Source: Diphasiastrum complanatum
Taxonomy: Eukaryota > Streptophyta > Lycopodiopsida > Lycopodiales > Lycopodiaceae
Assembly (NCBI GenBank): GCA_029204225.1
Contig: CM055112.1
Coordinates: 28,854,703-28,918,702, forward strand
Direction: 5' to 3'
DNA length: 64,000 nt
The notes below the pieces were generated by a model that worked only from the letters and a program-made list of their open reading frames with translations, had not been told where the DNA came from and made no database searches. The stretch's first letter is position 1; the number at the start of each line of letters is the position of its first letter. Below are positions 14,524 through 24,473 of the stretch, one piece after another. A program made the translations under genes and the position numbers.

Positions 14524-14715
14524 AATGCCTATCTCACAACCACAGCTAACCTCCACTCACCCTTATGTCGCACTACACCATAACCCATCGTCAACCACAG
14601 CACTCATACAGCCCTATGACTACCCTCGACCGCCACAAACCACAACAGCCCATATCCACCGTAACAACAATCCCAGAGCCTATTTCCACAATCCTATGGT
14701 ACTCTACAAGTTGTC

Positions 14716-15215
14716 ATGGATTGCCTTTACGATCTGAATTCTACGGAGGACTATCCACCAGAGATGGTCTCCCCATCCACGGAACAAGCTCGATTTAACA
14801 GAAATTTTCGGATGAAATCCCAAGTCCAAGAGCCATCCACCAACCCATTCGACAGATGGGAACCCATGTGTTATGAAGCTCCATATGAACGACCACATTT
14901 TCATACTACCGAATCTTCACATGCACGAGCTCACTTAAATGGAGCTTTCGCAAATAATGTTCCATATACTGAAAAAAGGACCCCAAAGCTAGACTTACCT
15001 AAGTACGATGGTAGCACTGATCCTCAAAGATTTCTTCAAGTCTTTGAGAATGCATGTGATGTCTATGGCGAGACATCACTCAATGCCATGATTCAACTCT
15101 TCTCGATGACCATGATCGATCGAGCACAAGAATGGTTTGTTAACCTTGATCGTGAAGATAAACGTGACTGGTCACTCTTGAAGGAGGCTTGGCAAGTAAA
15201 AAATATTAGTGTTAT
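14716..15215 (+). pseudogene. Gypsy-E gag, N-terminal part
   Basis: A frame of about 165 codons starts at an ATG at 14716 and matches a retrotransposon gag (capsid) region: KLDLPKYDGSTDPQRFLQVF followed by DRAQEWFVNLDREDKRDWSLLKEA. Gag packages element RNA. The match to the minus-strand copy at 36845-37648 ends after KEA, then the frame runs into unrelated AT-rich bases and stops. About 230 residues seen in the other copy are missing before the zinc knuckle, so the gene carries an internal deletion. Upstream sequence at 14530-14715 matches the leader of the copy near 37650-37800. Confidence 0.88.
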
Positions 15216-15289
15216 AATATTTTAATAATATAAACTACATCTTGCATGAATTCTTAAAGGGTCTTTTTGGAGCTTAAAACTCTTCTAAT

Positions 15290-16537
15290 GGTTGCTTTAT
15301 TTGTGGCGAAACAGGACATTTCATGGCTGATTGTAAAGTTAAAAACCAATACCATGCGGAATTTCCCGACTGTGTACGTAAACACAGTTTCAAGGATTGT
15401 CCTAAACAACCTAAAAGAATTCTACCGGCACGTCATATCTCATCCGAACCTGTTCGAGTTCTCACTTGAGCACAACGCCAACAACAAGCACATCAGCAAA
15501 ACCATATAAAATCAGCTGACCCACATGGAAGCCATTTGACGGCCTCCACATTACCAAAAGACTACCCGGACATAACAGTGGAACAAAGGCAATACAATGA
15601 TTTTCGAGATGAGTTTTTGCTAGAGGAAGAACATAATAAAACGTCCGTTATCAGCTCATATCCCCGAAAAGGAGCAATCCCTATAGGGACTTGAAGTATT
15701 TTTTGACCTCCTGCAAGCTCAACTCACCATGCCATTCCATAGTGCAATCAAATCCTTCTCCGGACTTCAAAGCTATATCCATCATAGTTTTCAGCTACCT
15801 CCTATTCTTGATGAACAACGAAAAAAAAAAGAGATTTCTGAAATTTCTCAGATTTCTATGAATTTGATGAATATAGGTGTTGCTAGGGGGAATAGCATCA
15901 CACTACCTTTGTCCTATAAAGACTATCCCGTAGTATCTACTATCCTAGATAGTGGATCAGACGTTAATATAATGCCCTTGTCATTGGAAAAGTCATGGGG
16001 GCTTCTATACCCTCGATCAACCACGATATAAACTTCGCATGGCTGATCAACGAGTTACCAACCCTGCTGGTCATTTATCAAATATAAAAGTTCGAATAGT
16101 AGGTGTTAAGTTTGTTATTGATTGTGTCATCTTAGACCTACCAGAAGATGTTAATACATATAAACTCCTTCTTGGTACACCCTGGCTCTAGATGGTAGGT
16201 GTTGTCCAAGATTGGAAGCATAGTAAAATTACCTTTGGCAACCACGATAAACGAGTCACGATTGACTCAACAGGCCATGTCAAGGTATACGATGATTGGT
16301 CATCTACAACATATGACAAATCAGATAGTGTCCCGATCCAACAAAAAGGCCACTATACACGAACCACGGACATAATCAATTGGCCACCGTAGACTATGCG
16401 GATTCCAATCGATGTCGTATTGAAACATCTGCAGAAGATGTGGATATTCTCCCATCTTCTATAGACATTGACACACCCATCATCCCGCTTATGATGATAG
16501 AACCCATTCCTATAGCTTGGTGCCCAGGAGAACCTAG
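15290..16537 (+). pseudogene. Gypsy-E zinc knuckle and protease, interrupted by Copia-1
   Basis: Continuing on the plus strand: a zinc knuckle (CFICGETGHFMADC at about 15297-15340) and then an aspartic protease with the catalytic triplet in TILDSGSDVNIM (about 15944-15980). The region after LGTPWL begins at 16192. Protease would cut the gag-pol precursor. There are several stops and shifts (after RVLT, and after LGTPWL). At 16537 the frame is cut by Copia-1 inside GEPSV, and it resumes at 22968. The paralogue at 44850-46473 is uninterrupted at this point. No reverse transcriptase follows in this copy. Confidence 0.88.
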
Positions 16538-17192
16538 TGTGAAAAATACAGATCCTAAGTGGATCTAAACTCCAAGATCATTGGCTTGAATGCTTGCACT
16601 CCAAACTACATAAGCTAGGAATTGGCAACACATTCTATGCTACCTAGAATGCAAAGAACTTGATCAAAAAGCATTTACCACAAATGGAAACTTCCATAAA
16701 CATCAAGTGCGGCTCAAAATAGCATTATACAGTCCATAATACATCAGCCTACCACTTTTGGAAAGCACCTAAGATCATACACAATAGCTTGAAGACAATA
16801 CACACAACAATGCTCTCAATGGAGGAAGAAACAATGACAATGATCTATTGATCTCAATGAAGCATACAAAAGGTTTCTCCAACCTGTTCTCCACGACTTC
16901 CCTACTATTTATGGATGAGGAAGATGACTCTCTCTCCTCTCTCTAGAAGGTACTTGACACTAGATATTCCCTATATAGGAAAAATAGCTAAAAATGGCTT
17001 ATATGACCAAAATACATCAAAATGGTCTCATTTTGAAGGGTATGAAGTTTGACACTTCATCATACTGAAAAAATACAGTAAATAAAAACATTGTGGCCTG
17101 GTTCACACGTGCGAAACTCCAGAACCAAAACTATTTACAATTTTAGCCAATTTAGGCCTCAAACTAGCTAGGAAATGTTGACAATTTTCACA
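16538..17192 (-). repeat. Copia-1 3' LTR
   Basis: 655 bases, TGTGAAAATTG to TTTTTCACA on the minus strand. Its first bases also supply the gag-pol stop codon. It carries a near-perfect copy of the 14-base G-box palindrome at 17102-17115. Confidence 0.96.
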
Positions 17193-20100
17193 CTCCCTCT
17201 TCAACATTGGATGCTAGTTTCAACATAGTCTTTGAGCACATTCCAAGATTAGATCTATGCATTAAATATAGGTCCTTTCCCAATGGTTTGGTGAAGATAT
17301 CAGCCACACACTCCTTTGAAGAGACATGTTGAAGCTCCACCTCTTTGGCAATGACTTGATCTCTCACAAAATGGTGAGCAATCTCAATGTGCTTGCTCCT
17401 TGCATGAAAAACAGGATTGCTTGCCAAGCTTTGGGCTGAAAGGTTATCACAAAGTATGATTGGAGTCTTCTCTGGTTCCAGCAAGTGAAGATCCAATAAC
17501 ATCCTCTTGATCCAAAGAATCTCCTTGGTGCATGTTGTTAATGCCTTGTACTCGGCTTCGGTGGAAGATAGAGAGATAGTTGGTTGCTTCTTTGATAGCC
17601 ATGAGACCACTCCATCTCCAAGATAGATTTCAAAGGCACTTGTTGACTTCCTATCCATTTGATCACCTGCAAAATCTGAATCTGAAAATCCACAAAGGTT
17701 AGGTGTAGTACCTCCATACAAGATGCCAAAATCTCTAGATCCCGAGATGTATCTAAGTACTCTCTTTCCTAGCTTCCAATGAGCCTCACTAGGATCTTGC
17801 ATAAATTGACTTAGTTTACCAACCACAAAGCTTAGATCAGGTCTTGTGATGGTTAACCATATAAGAGATCCTATTAGCTTTCTATAGAGAGTAATGTCCT
17901 TGAAGGATCTTTCATTACTTCTTGTAGTTAGCTTTACATTTGATTCCATAGGAGTAGAAACAACTTTACAATCTTCCATATGAAACCTTTTTAGAATAGA
18001 GTTAACATACTTTTCTTGACATATGAATGTAGATTTAGAAGTTCTAATAATCTCTATTCCTAAGATATAATGAAGTTTACCAAGATCTTGAATTTCAAAC
18101 TCTCTTTTGAGTGCCATCTTGATTTCATCTATATCTAGATTGTTACCACCACTTAAGATAATGTCATCAACATAGATCAAAAGTAAAGTGATATCATTTT
18201 CATTCAATCTAAAGTAGAGAGAATGATCATACTCACTCATAACAAAGTTTTGAGAAAGTAAGAAGGAATTGAGCTTAGCATACCAACTCCTTGGTGCTTG
18301 CTTTAGCCCATACAAACTCTTTTGGAGATAGCACACATGATTAGGCTCATCAAGTGAAACATAGCCCTCGGGTTGCTCCATGTAAATATCTTCTTCAAGA
18401 TCACCATTCAAGAAGGCATTAGTAACATCCATTTGCCACATATCCCAATCATAAAGAGTTGCAAGAGAGATTAGGATTCGAATAGTTACCATCTTTGCCA
18501 CGGGTGCAAAGGTCTCATCATAGTCAATACCATATTCTTGAGCATACCCCTTTGCCACCAACCTTGCCTTGTACTTGTTGATTGATCCATCTTGATTTGT
18601 CTTGATCTTGAAGATCCACTTACAACCAATTGCCTTCTTGTCCTTTGGAAGCTTTACCAACCTCCATGTGTTGCTTTTGATGAGTGCTTGATGCTCATGA
18701 TCCATGGCTTGGATCCATTCCTTCTTTTGAATTGCTTCACCTACACAAGTTGGTTCATCAAAAGAGGTAAGAAAAGCAAAGTTAGAGTTGTCCACCACTT
18801 GCTTTCCTTTTTCATCATAGGTTAGCCTTGATGGCTTAGCCCTTTGCCTTTGAGTCTTCCTTGAAGTTTGCTTTGGAGTGGCATCTCCATCTTCATCCAA
18901 GACATCTTGCACATCATGATGATTAGTAGGCACATCAACATCAACATCAACAACATTGGAAACATTCTCTTCATGAAAGATGACATCCCTACTTATGACA
19001 ACTTTCTTTGTAGAAGGAATGTACACTTTGTAAGCCTTGCTTACTTCACTATAGCCAACAAACACACCCTTCTTTGATGAAGGATCTTCTTTAGTTCTAT
19101 CATCAAGTGTGATATTGACAAAACATGTACATCCAAAGATCCTACAATGCTTGACACTCGGCCTTCTACCATAAAGAACCTCATGAGGAGTTTTACCATC
19201 CAAGGAAGCACTTGTCCATCTATTACATAGATAGTTAGCACATGCTAAAGCTTCCCCCCAAAAAGACTTAGCAAGATTAGCATGTAGTCTCATTGCCTTG
19301 GCACATTCACAAAGGGTTCTATTCTTCCTCTCGGCCACTCCATTCTGTTGTGGAGTCCTAGGACTAGACATCTCCCTCTTAATCCCATGTGCTATACAAA
19401 AGTCTTTGAACCTATTTGAGGTGTATTCCCCTCCATTATCAGATCTTAAGCATTTGATCTTTGTATTGAATTGGTTTTCCATTTCATTCTTGAACTTGAC
19501 AAATGCAGCAAACACTTCATCCTTACTTTTAAGAAGATAGATCCAAGTATACCTACTAAAGTCATCAATGAAAGTTGCATACATCTTTGCCCCACCATTG
19601 CTAGTTGTACTAGAAGAATGAATATCAGAATGCACAAGTTGAAAAGCTTCTTTAGATCTAGAAGTAGATCTAGAATAAGCAAGTCTATGAGATTTGGACA
19701 AGGCACAATGTTCACAAACACTATTGTTTGCAACAAGACTTTTAGGGAGACCAAGAACAAGCTCTTTCTTTGCCATTACCTCCAAAGATTTGAAGTTGGG
19801 ATGGCCCAACCTCTTGTGCCAAACTTCTTGGTTTGTCAATTGCTCCCTAGCCATACATCCTTCATGATTAGAGATCACACATGCATCAAGCTTGAAAAGT
19901 TTACCATGCCTCCTACCTTGAGCAATCAAGGATCCACATTTACTTATCAAACATGCATCTCCAATGAACTCCACATCAAGTCCTTTGTCAATCATTTGAC
20001 TTACACTAAGCAAATTCTTAGTGATTGAAGAAATGTACAAAACATTTTCAAGATTTGCTTTCCTATTTGTTGAAAGGGAAATAGGAATAGTGCCTATGCC

Positions 20101-21141
20101 TTTGATGTCACATTGACCATCATTTGCAGTGTAGATGATGTTACCTTCTCCCTCATAAGACAATAAGGATGTAAAGTATTCCTTATGTCTTGTCATGTGA
20201 GATGAGGCTCCACTATCAATCCACCAAGGATCATTATCATCTATGTTGGCTAACAAACTTGAAGTCATAACAAGTGATTCACATGTGTTATGTTCTTCCT
20301 CATCTATTGTAAGATTTCCTTGCCTCTCTCCTTGCTCTCTTTTCTTCTTATAACATTCATTTGCAAAATGACCTTTTATCCCACAATAAAAGCACTTGAA
20401 CTTTGACTTATTGTTCTTAGTAGAAGAGGAAGAGGAAGAGTGATCATCATGATCAAAGTTACCACCTTTGGACCATTTCCCTTTGCCTTTACCTTTGCCC
20501 TTGAATTTGCCTTTTGTGAAGAAAGCCTCTTCACCTCCACCTTGCAAGGATGCACCATCAAGCTTTGATTGCAACCTATGTTCTTCAGCCAATAAGATTT
20601 CTTGCAAGTCAACCACACTTGGCAAGACTCTTTGAATGGCAAAACTTTGCACAAGGTTAGCATGTTCATTTAGCAAACCATTCAACATAACTTGGACTAT
20701 TTCACCATCTTTTATGTTCTCATCAATGCATGCTAAATCATCACTTAGGGACTTAACTCTCAAGATAAATGCATGAGCACTTTCACCCTCTCTTTGCCTA
20801 CTAGAAAATATTTGTCTCCTTAGGGTCAATACCCTAGATGTGGACTTTGATTCAAAGAGCTTCTTTAAGGCATTCCATGCCTCACTTGCACTTTGACACT
20901 TTCCAACTTCCTTGAGAAGTTCATTTGTAACATTCATTTTAATGATATGAAGAGCCCTTTTGGCCTTCTTATCAAACCTTTGTTGCTCTTGAAGTGTGAG
21001 AGGTCTCTCTTCAATTTCTGCAACTATGTCCATGAGTTCATTCAACTCAAGTAAGGACTCCATCCTCACTTTCCAAGTAGAGTAGTTTGATGAACTCAAC
21101 CTTTCACTAGACTCTAGCATGATCCCACCATTGGAAGCCAT
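17188..21141 (-). CDS. Copia-1 gag-pol polyprotein, 1317 residues, intact
   Basis: One open frame encodes all Ty1/Copia functions in Copia order: gag (about 20-200); zinc knuckle C250-X2-C253-X4-H258-X4-C263; aspartic protease D309-S-G in WWIDSGASSHM; integrase zinc region H442, H447, C476, C479; integrase catalytic D506, D568, E604 with the D-35-E spacing; reverse transcriptase D905 and YVDD at 990-993; RNase H with D1154, E1195 and D1232, and the C-terminal ADIFTKPL at 1281-1288. No stop or frameshift and no missing catalytic residue was found. The start is the ATG at 21141, just before the conserved gag N-terminus. The stop TGA (17188-17190) lies inside the 3' LTR. Products would act in cytoplasmic particles and, for integrase, in the nucleus. 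Confidence 0.96.
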   Translation of the reverse strand: MASNGGIMLESSERLSSSNYSTWKVRMESLLELNELMDIVAEIEERPLTLQEQQRFDKKAKRALHIIKMNVTNELLKEVGKCQSASEAWNALKKLFESKSTSRVLTLRRQIFSSRQREGESAHAFILRVKSLSDDLACIDENIKDGEIVQVMLNGLLNEHANLVQSFAIQRVLPSVVDLQEILLAEEHRLQSKLDGASLQGGGEEAFFTKGKFKGKGKGKGKWSKGGNFDHDDHSSSSSSTKNNKSKFKCFYCGIKGHFANECYKKKREQGERQGNLTIDEEEHNTCESLVMTSSLLANIDDNDPWWIDSGASSHMTRHKEYFTSLLSYEGEGNIIYTANDGQCDIKGIGTIPISLSTNRKANLENVLYISSITKNLLSVSQMIDKGLDVEFIGDACLISKCGSLIAQGRRHGKLFKLDACVISNHEGCMAREQLTNQEVWHKRLGHPNFKSLEVMAKKELVLGLPKSLVANNSVCEHCALSKSHRLAYSRSTSRSKEAFQLVHSDIHSSSTTSNGGAKMYATFIDDFSRYTWIYLLKSKDEVFAAFVKFKNEMENQFNTKIKCLRSDNGGEYTSNRFKDFCIAHGIKREMSSPRTPQQNGVAERKNRTLCECAKAMRLHANLAKSFWGEALACANYLCNRWTSASLDGKTPHEVLYGRRPSVKHCRIFGCTCFVNITLDDRTKEDPSSKKGVFVGYSEVSKAYKVYIPSTKKVVISRDVIFHEENVSNVVDVDVDVPTNHHDVQDVLDEDGDATPKQTSRKTQRQRAKPSRLTYDEKGKQVVDNSNFAFLTSFDEPTCVGEAIQKKEWIQAMDHEHQALIKSNTWRLVKLPKDKKAIGCKWIFKIKTNQDGSINKYKARLVAKGYAQEYGIDYDETFAPVAKMVTIRILISLATLYDWDMWQMDVTNAFLNGDLEEDIYMEQPEGYVSLDEPNHVCYLQKSLYGLKQAPRSWYAKLNSFLLSQNFVMSEYDHSLYFRLNENDITLLLIYVDDIILSGGNNLDIDEIKMALKREFEIQDLGKLHYILGIEIIRTSKSTFICQEKYVNSILKRFHMEDCKVVSTPMESNVKLTTRSNERSFKDITLYRKLIGSLIWLTITRPDLSFVVGKLSQFMQDPSEAHWKLGKRVLRYISGSRDFGILYGGTTPNLCGFSDSDFAGDQMDRKSTSAFEIYLGDGVVSWLSKKQPTISLSSTEAEYKALTTCTKEILWIKRMLLDLHLLEPEKTPIILCDNLSAQSLASNPVFHARSKHIEIAHHFVRDQVIAKEVELQHVSSKECVADIFTKPLGKDLYLMHRSNLGMCSKTMLKLASNVEEGV
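17193..17205 (-). other. Copia-1 polypurine tract
   Basis: GTTGAAGAGGGAG on the minus strand lies directly before the 3' LTR and inside the coding frame (it encodes part of NVEEGV). It would prime plus-strand synthesis. Confidence 0.85.
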
Positions 21142-22300
21142 GATTCTAATGTTTCTTCAACTTTTAGGTTCTGTCCTAAAGCACTTAGCACTCACTTTTC
21201 TCTCAACAAATGATAGATAAAGATATCTATGAAGATTTAGGACCCTAAAACACTTCTATCTTGAACCTAGATGGTTTCCAAGCATAGAAAGGAAGATTGA
21301 AACACATGCAACACTTTGCACACACTAAGAATGGATTACAAAATCAAACCAACCTGAACACACTCTTGCTTAAGCTCTCAAACTTTCCAGCAAGTGACCA
21401 AATCAAGTTATGGTGTGAAGAGTTACTTGCATTCTTAGAAAATACCCAAAACTAGGATGCCAAGATTACCTAGTAATGAACAAACTTGATCAACATATGA
21501 TCAACACACTAAGATATTGATTCAACCTGTAAAACCACATGTAAACCACACTTCTAAAAGTTTATAAACTCCAGCAAGTGATAAATACAAGATTTAGAGG
21601 TGAATGAATGAGCACACTTAGTGAATCACAAGACTAGCTTCACTATCTTGTCAAATCTTGGTGTTTAGATGTAGATCTAAGATCACTTCACATGAGAATG
21701 TTCCTCAACCTGTTAAGAACCTGAAAACACACTTTCATAATGGTTAACACTTCCAGCAAATGCTCCAATCAAATTACATAAGGAGAGTTACTTACATGCT
21801 CAACAAAGTACACCAAAATTTATGCCAAAATTGATGACAATCTTTACAATATGCTCTTCACAATGGAGCTTACAATATGTTCACCCAAAAAAGGGGATCT
21901 TTCATCCAAATGGGAGCTTTGCTCAGCCTTTAGGAGAATTACAACTCACTCAAAAGAGCATTTGTCATCCACTTAAGGAGAAGTTTCATCCACTTAAGGA
22001 GAGTGTTCATCCAAGAATGGAGATTGTCAACAATAGGATTGAAAAGAACATTGTTAGTATTGAATATGCACAAGCCTCACAATCACAAATGATTAGGTGT
22101 TATGATCTGATCCAAAATAGTTTCTTTTCAGCCTCTGATCTTCAATAGACCTGAAATATGCTTTTGATCCACAAGTTCAACTCACAAAACAAAGGTTAGT
22201 AAGATTTGATCAACAAAGCAATGCAAAATCATGCTAGAACTTGATCAAACATCCAAATATCACCAAAAATGGAATACTTACTATAAATAGAAGCCAACCA
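21142..22300 (-). other. Copia-1 untranslated leader
   Basis: About 1.16 kb between the PBS and the gag ATG with no long minus-strand frame. The motif CCAGCAAGTGA and close variants recur near 21390, 21570 and 21750 on the plus strand. It probably holds packaging and translation signals, as leaders of such elements do. The open plus-strand frame at 21822-22148 is antisense and unlike known proteins. Confidence 0.7.
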
Positions 22301-22312
22301 GCTCTGATACCA
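22301..22312 (-). other. Copia-1 primer-binding site (tRNA-iMet)
   Basis: TGGTATCAGAGC on the minus strand immediately follows the 5' LTR. It is complementary to the 3' end of plant initiator tRNA-Met, the usual primer for Copia elements. Confidence 0.93.
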
Positions 22313-22967
22313 TGTGAAAAATACAGATCCTAAGTGGATCTAAACTCCAAGATCATTGGCTTGAATGCTTGCACTCCAAACTACATAAGCTAGGAATTGG
22401 CAACACATTCTATGCTACCTAGAATGCAAAGAACTTGATCAAAAAGCATTTACCACAAATGGAAACTTCCATAAACATCAAGTGCGGCCCAAAATAGCAT
22501 TATACAGTCCATAATACATCAGCCTACCACTTTTGGAAAGCACCTAAGATCATACACAATAGCTTGAAGACAATACACACAACAATGCTCTCAATGGAGG
22601 AAGAAACAATGACAATGATCTATTGATCTCAATGAAGCATACAAAAGGTTTCTCCAACCTGTTCTCCACGACTTCCCTACTATTTATGGATGAGGAAGAT
22701 GACTCTCTCTCCTCTCTCTAGAAGGTACTTGACACTAGATATTCCCTATATAGGAAAAATAGCTAAAAATGGCTTATATGACCAAAATACATCAAAATGG
22801 TCTCATTTTGAAGGGTATGAAGTTTGACACTTCATCATACTGAAAAAATACAGTAAATAAAAACATTGTGGCCTGGTTCACACGTGCGAAACTCCAGAAC
22901 CAAAACTATTTACAATTTTAGCCAATTTAGGCCTCAAACTAGCTAGGAAATGTTGACAATTTTCACA
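22313..22967 (-). repeat. Copia-1 5' LTR (promoter-bearing)
   Basis: 655 bases, identical to the 3' LTR except for one base by eye. On the minus strand candidate TATA boxes are CTATATAG (22746-22753) and TCCATAAATA (22681-22690). A near-perfect 14-base G-box palindrome lies upstream near 22877-22890. Transcription of the element would start here. Confidence 0.95.
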
Positions 22968-23110
22968 CCTAGTGTCTCTACTGCCCATGTTTTGGAAGAA
23001 TGTATTCTTTCCATGGATGATGTGGAAATGACAGATGAACATGTACTCCTCTATCTAGATCCTCAACGTTATCCGTCGAAAGTCATTCCTAAGGAAATCA
23101 AGACACCAGG
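22968..23110 (+). pseudogene. Gypsy-E protease-region frame, continued after Copia-1
   Basis: After the CCTAG repeat the Gypsy-E frame resumes (STAHVLEECILSMDDVEMTD, then EHVLLYLDPQ) and matches 45800-45950. At KTPGP it leaves the paralogue and runs into the minisatellite (KAFSQISTEAFSQ). All of reverse transcriptase and integrase is therefore absent from this copy, a deletion of several kb relative to a complete Gypsy. Confidence 0.85.
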
Positions 23111-23114
23111 CCCG

Positions 23115-23275
23115 ACCAAAGCATTTAGTCAAATCTCGACCGAAGCGTTCAGTCAAATCTCGACCGGAGCGGTTCTATCAAGTCTCGACCGGAGCTTTCC
23201 TGTCAGATCTCAACTGGAGCATTTCAGTCAAATCTCAACCGGAACACTTTGCTCAGATCTCAACTAGAGGACCTA
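23115..23275 (+). repeat. Minisatellite, Gypsy-D/E 3' region
   Basis: About six imperfect copies of a 25-30-base unit with the core TCAAATCTCGACCG or AGATCTCAACTGGAG. It is the same family as 57812-58080 and keeps the reading frame open as QISTEAFS-type repeats. Confidence 0.85.
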
Positions 23276-23601
23276 CATTCAAATTTCATGAACCGGCATG
23301 TCTCATCTCCCTCGCAACCAAATGATGACGACAATAAATGCCCTCACCCCGACGCCATTTGCACCTCAGCGAAGTGCGAGCTCAAGCGTTTTTTGGCAAT
23401 GATCTGCGGCGATTTTCTTGCTGCTGTGACCGATCCTGGCACTCGACTATTCAATCCTTCAGTTATCATCTTCACACCATCTCTACAATCTATCAACCAC
23501 CATCGTTACCACTCCCTTGCGAGCGCCATCACCAAAACTTTACAACCTAACGTCACCGACAGAATACATCATATTACAAGTTTCCGCATGCTGAGGGATA
23601 G
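23276..23601 (+). other. Gypsy-D/E 3' untranslated region with polypurine tract
   Basis: Matches 58081-58407 and, in reverse, 11931-12249. It ends in a CTGAGGGATA purine tract that leads into the LTR start at 23602. No gene. Confidence 0.6.
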
Positions 23602-23893
23602 TGTCACGCAAGCACTCATCATGCTCCCGTTACACTATTGAACATCATCCAAATCAATATCACAAACTGTATATTTTTAACCCACTTCATTTCTCACACA
23701 TATCCACCTCCATAACATCACCACCCTTGTCAAACACCTCCACTTTTTGATATTCCACTCTCCATCATTCTTAACTCCATCTCATTCTGCTCCCACCCTT
23801 ATTTACATCATATTTCATTTTCCACCCACACCGTTCTATCCAACACAACCAACTTCCACACATATTCCATACCCCTATGCACTGCCATTTTTG
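23602..23893 (+). repeat. Gypsy-D/E LTR, 5' part
   Basis: Starts TGTCACGCAAGC after the polypurine tract and is AC/T-rich. The homologous start at 58408 shares roughly the first 130 bases. The true end of the LTR cannot be fixed: it may include the following minisatellite. Confidence 0.5.
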
Positions 23894-24432
23894 TCTCGAC
23901 CAGAGCCACTCCTTCACATCTCAACTGAAGCCCTTCCTTTTATCTCAACCGAAGCCCGTCCTTCACATCTCAACCGAAGCCCTTCTTTCACATCTCAACC
24001 GAAGCCTTTTCATCTCAACCGAAGCCTTTTCATCTCAACCGAAGCCCTTCCTTTCATCTCAACCGAAGCCCGTCCTTCATCTCAGCCGAAGCCATCCTTC
24101 ACATCTCAACCGAAGTCCATCCTTCACATCTCAACCGAAGCCCGTACTTCACATCTCACATCTCAACCGAAGCCTTTTCATCTCAACCGAAGCCCTTCCT
24201 TTCATCTCAACCGAAGCCCGTCCTTCACATCTCAACCGAAGCCCTTTCATCTCAACCGAAGCCCGTCCTTCACATCTCAACTGAAGCCTTTTCATCTCAA
24301 CTGAAGCCCGTCCTTCACATCTCAACCAACCGAAGCCCTTCCTTTACATCTCAGCCGAAGCCCGTCCTTCACATCTCAACTGAAGCCAGTCCTTCAAATC
24401 TCAACCGACGCCAGTCCTTCAAATCTCAACTG
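23894..24432 (+). repeat. Large minisatellite array
   Basis: More than twenty copies of CATCTCAACCGAAGCC with variable spacers (CTTTT, CGTCCTTCA, CTTCCTTT), making units of about 19-26 bases. Two frames stay open right across it (ISTEARPSHLNRSPSF-like), which is a by-product of the repeat. It is related to the arrays at 12250, 23115 and 57812 but much expanded. Confidence 0.95.
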
Positions 24433-24473
24433 ACTCAATTTTTCCAAAACTTTTTTTCTCCCATTTCCCCACC

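Larger units (their letters stand above)
5766..14527 (-). repeat. Left arm of a large inverted duplication
   Basis: The order Copia-A, truncated Copia-B LTR, Copia-B, Gypsy-D LTR, minisatellite, Gypsy-D integrase, Gypsy-C integrase is repeated in opposite orientation at 51808-63205 with identical joints. Sampled stretches look about 95% identical. Relative to the right arm this arm lacks about 3977 bases (52664-56640) and keeps about 1357 bases that the right arm lost. Confidence 0.85.
16538..22967 (-). mobile_element. Copia-1, complete Ty1/Copia retrotransposon
   Basis: A 6430-base element in minus orientation with two 655-base LTRs, a tRNA-Met PBS, a polypurine tract, one uninterrupted gag-pol frame and a 5-base target-site duplication CCTAG (16533-16537 and 22968-22972). 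The unfilled site is preserved in the Gypsy-E paralogue at 45796-45800. By eye the LTRs differ at a single base (T at the position matching C near 22490), so insertion is recent. Every part needed for autonomous transposition is visible. Activity is an inference. Confidence 0.96.

Noticed and set aside
14525-14798. Pro/Thr/His-rich frames before the Gypsy-E gag
   Set aside because: Low-complexity leader DNA. The gag frame starts at 14716 and matches another copy; these do not.
19471-20028. 185-codon plus-strand frame inside Copia-1
   Set aside because: It is antisense to the intact gag-pol and has no independent support.
22301-22312. tRNA-like matches (also 39432, 54695, 27224, 48283)
   Set aside because: They match only tRNA 3' ends and sit next to LTRs, so they are primer-binding sites and not tRNA genes.
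23747-24304. 185-codon and 135-codon frames with STEAR/HLNRS repeats
   Set aside because: They are produced by the minisatellite, whose unit lacks stops in two frames. No start context or protein family fits.
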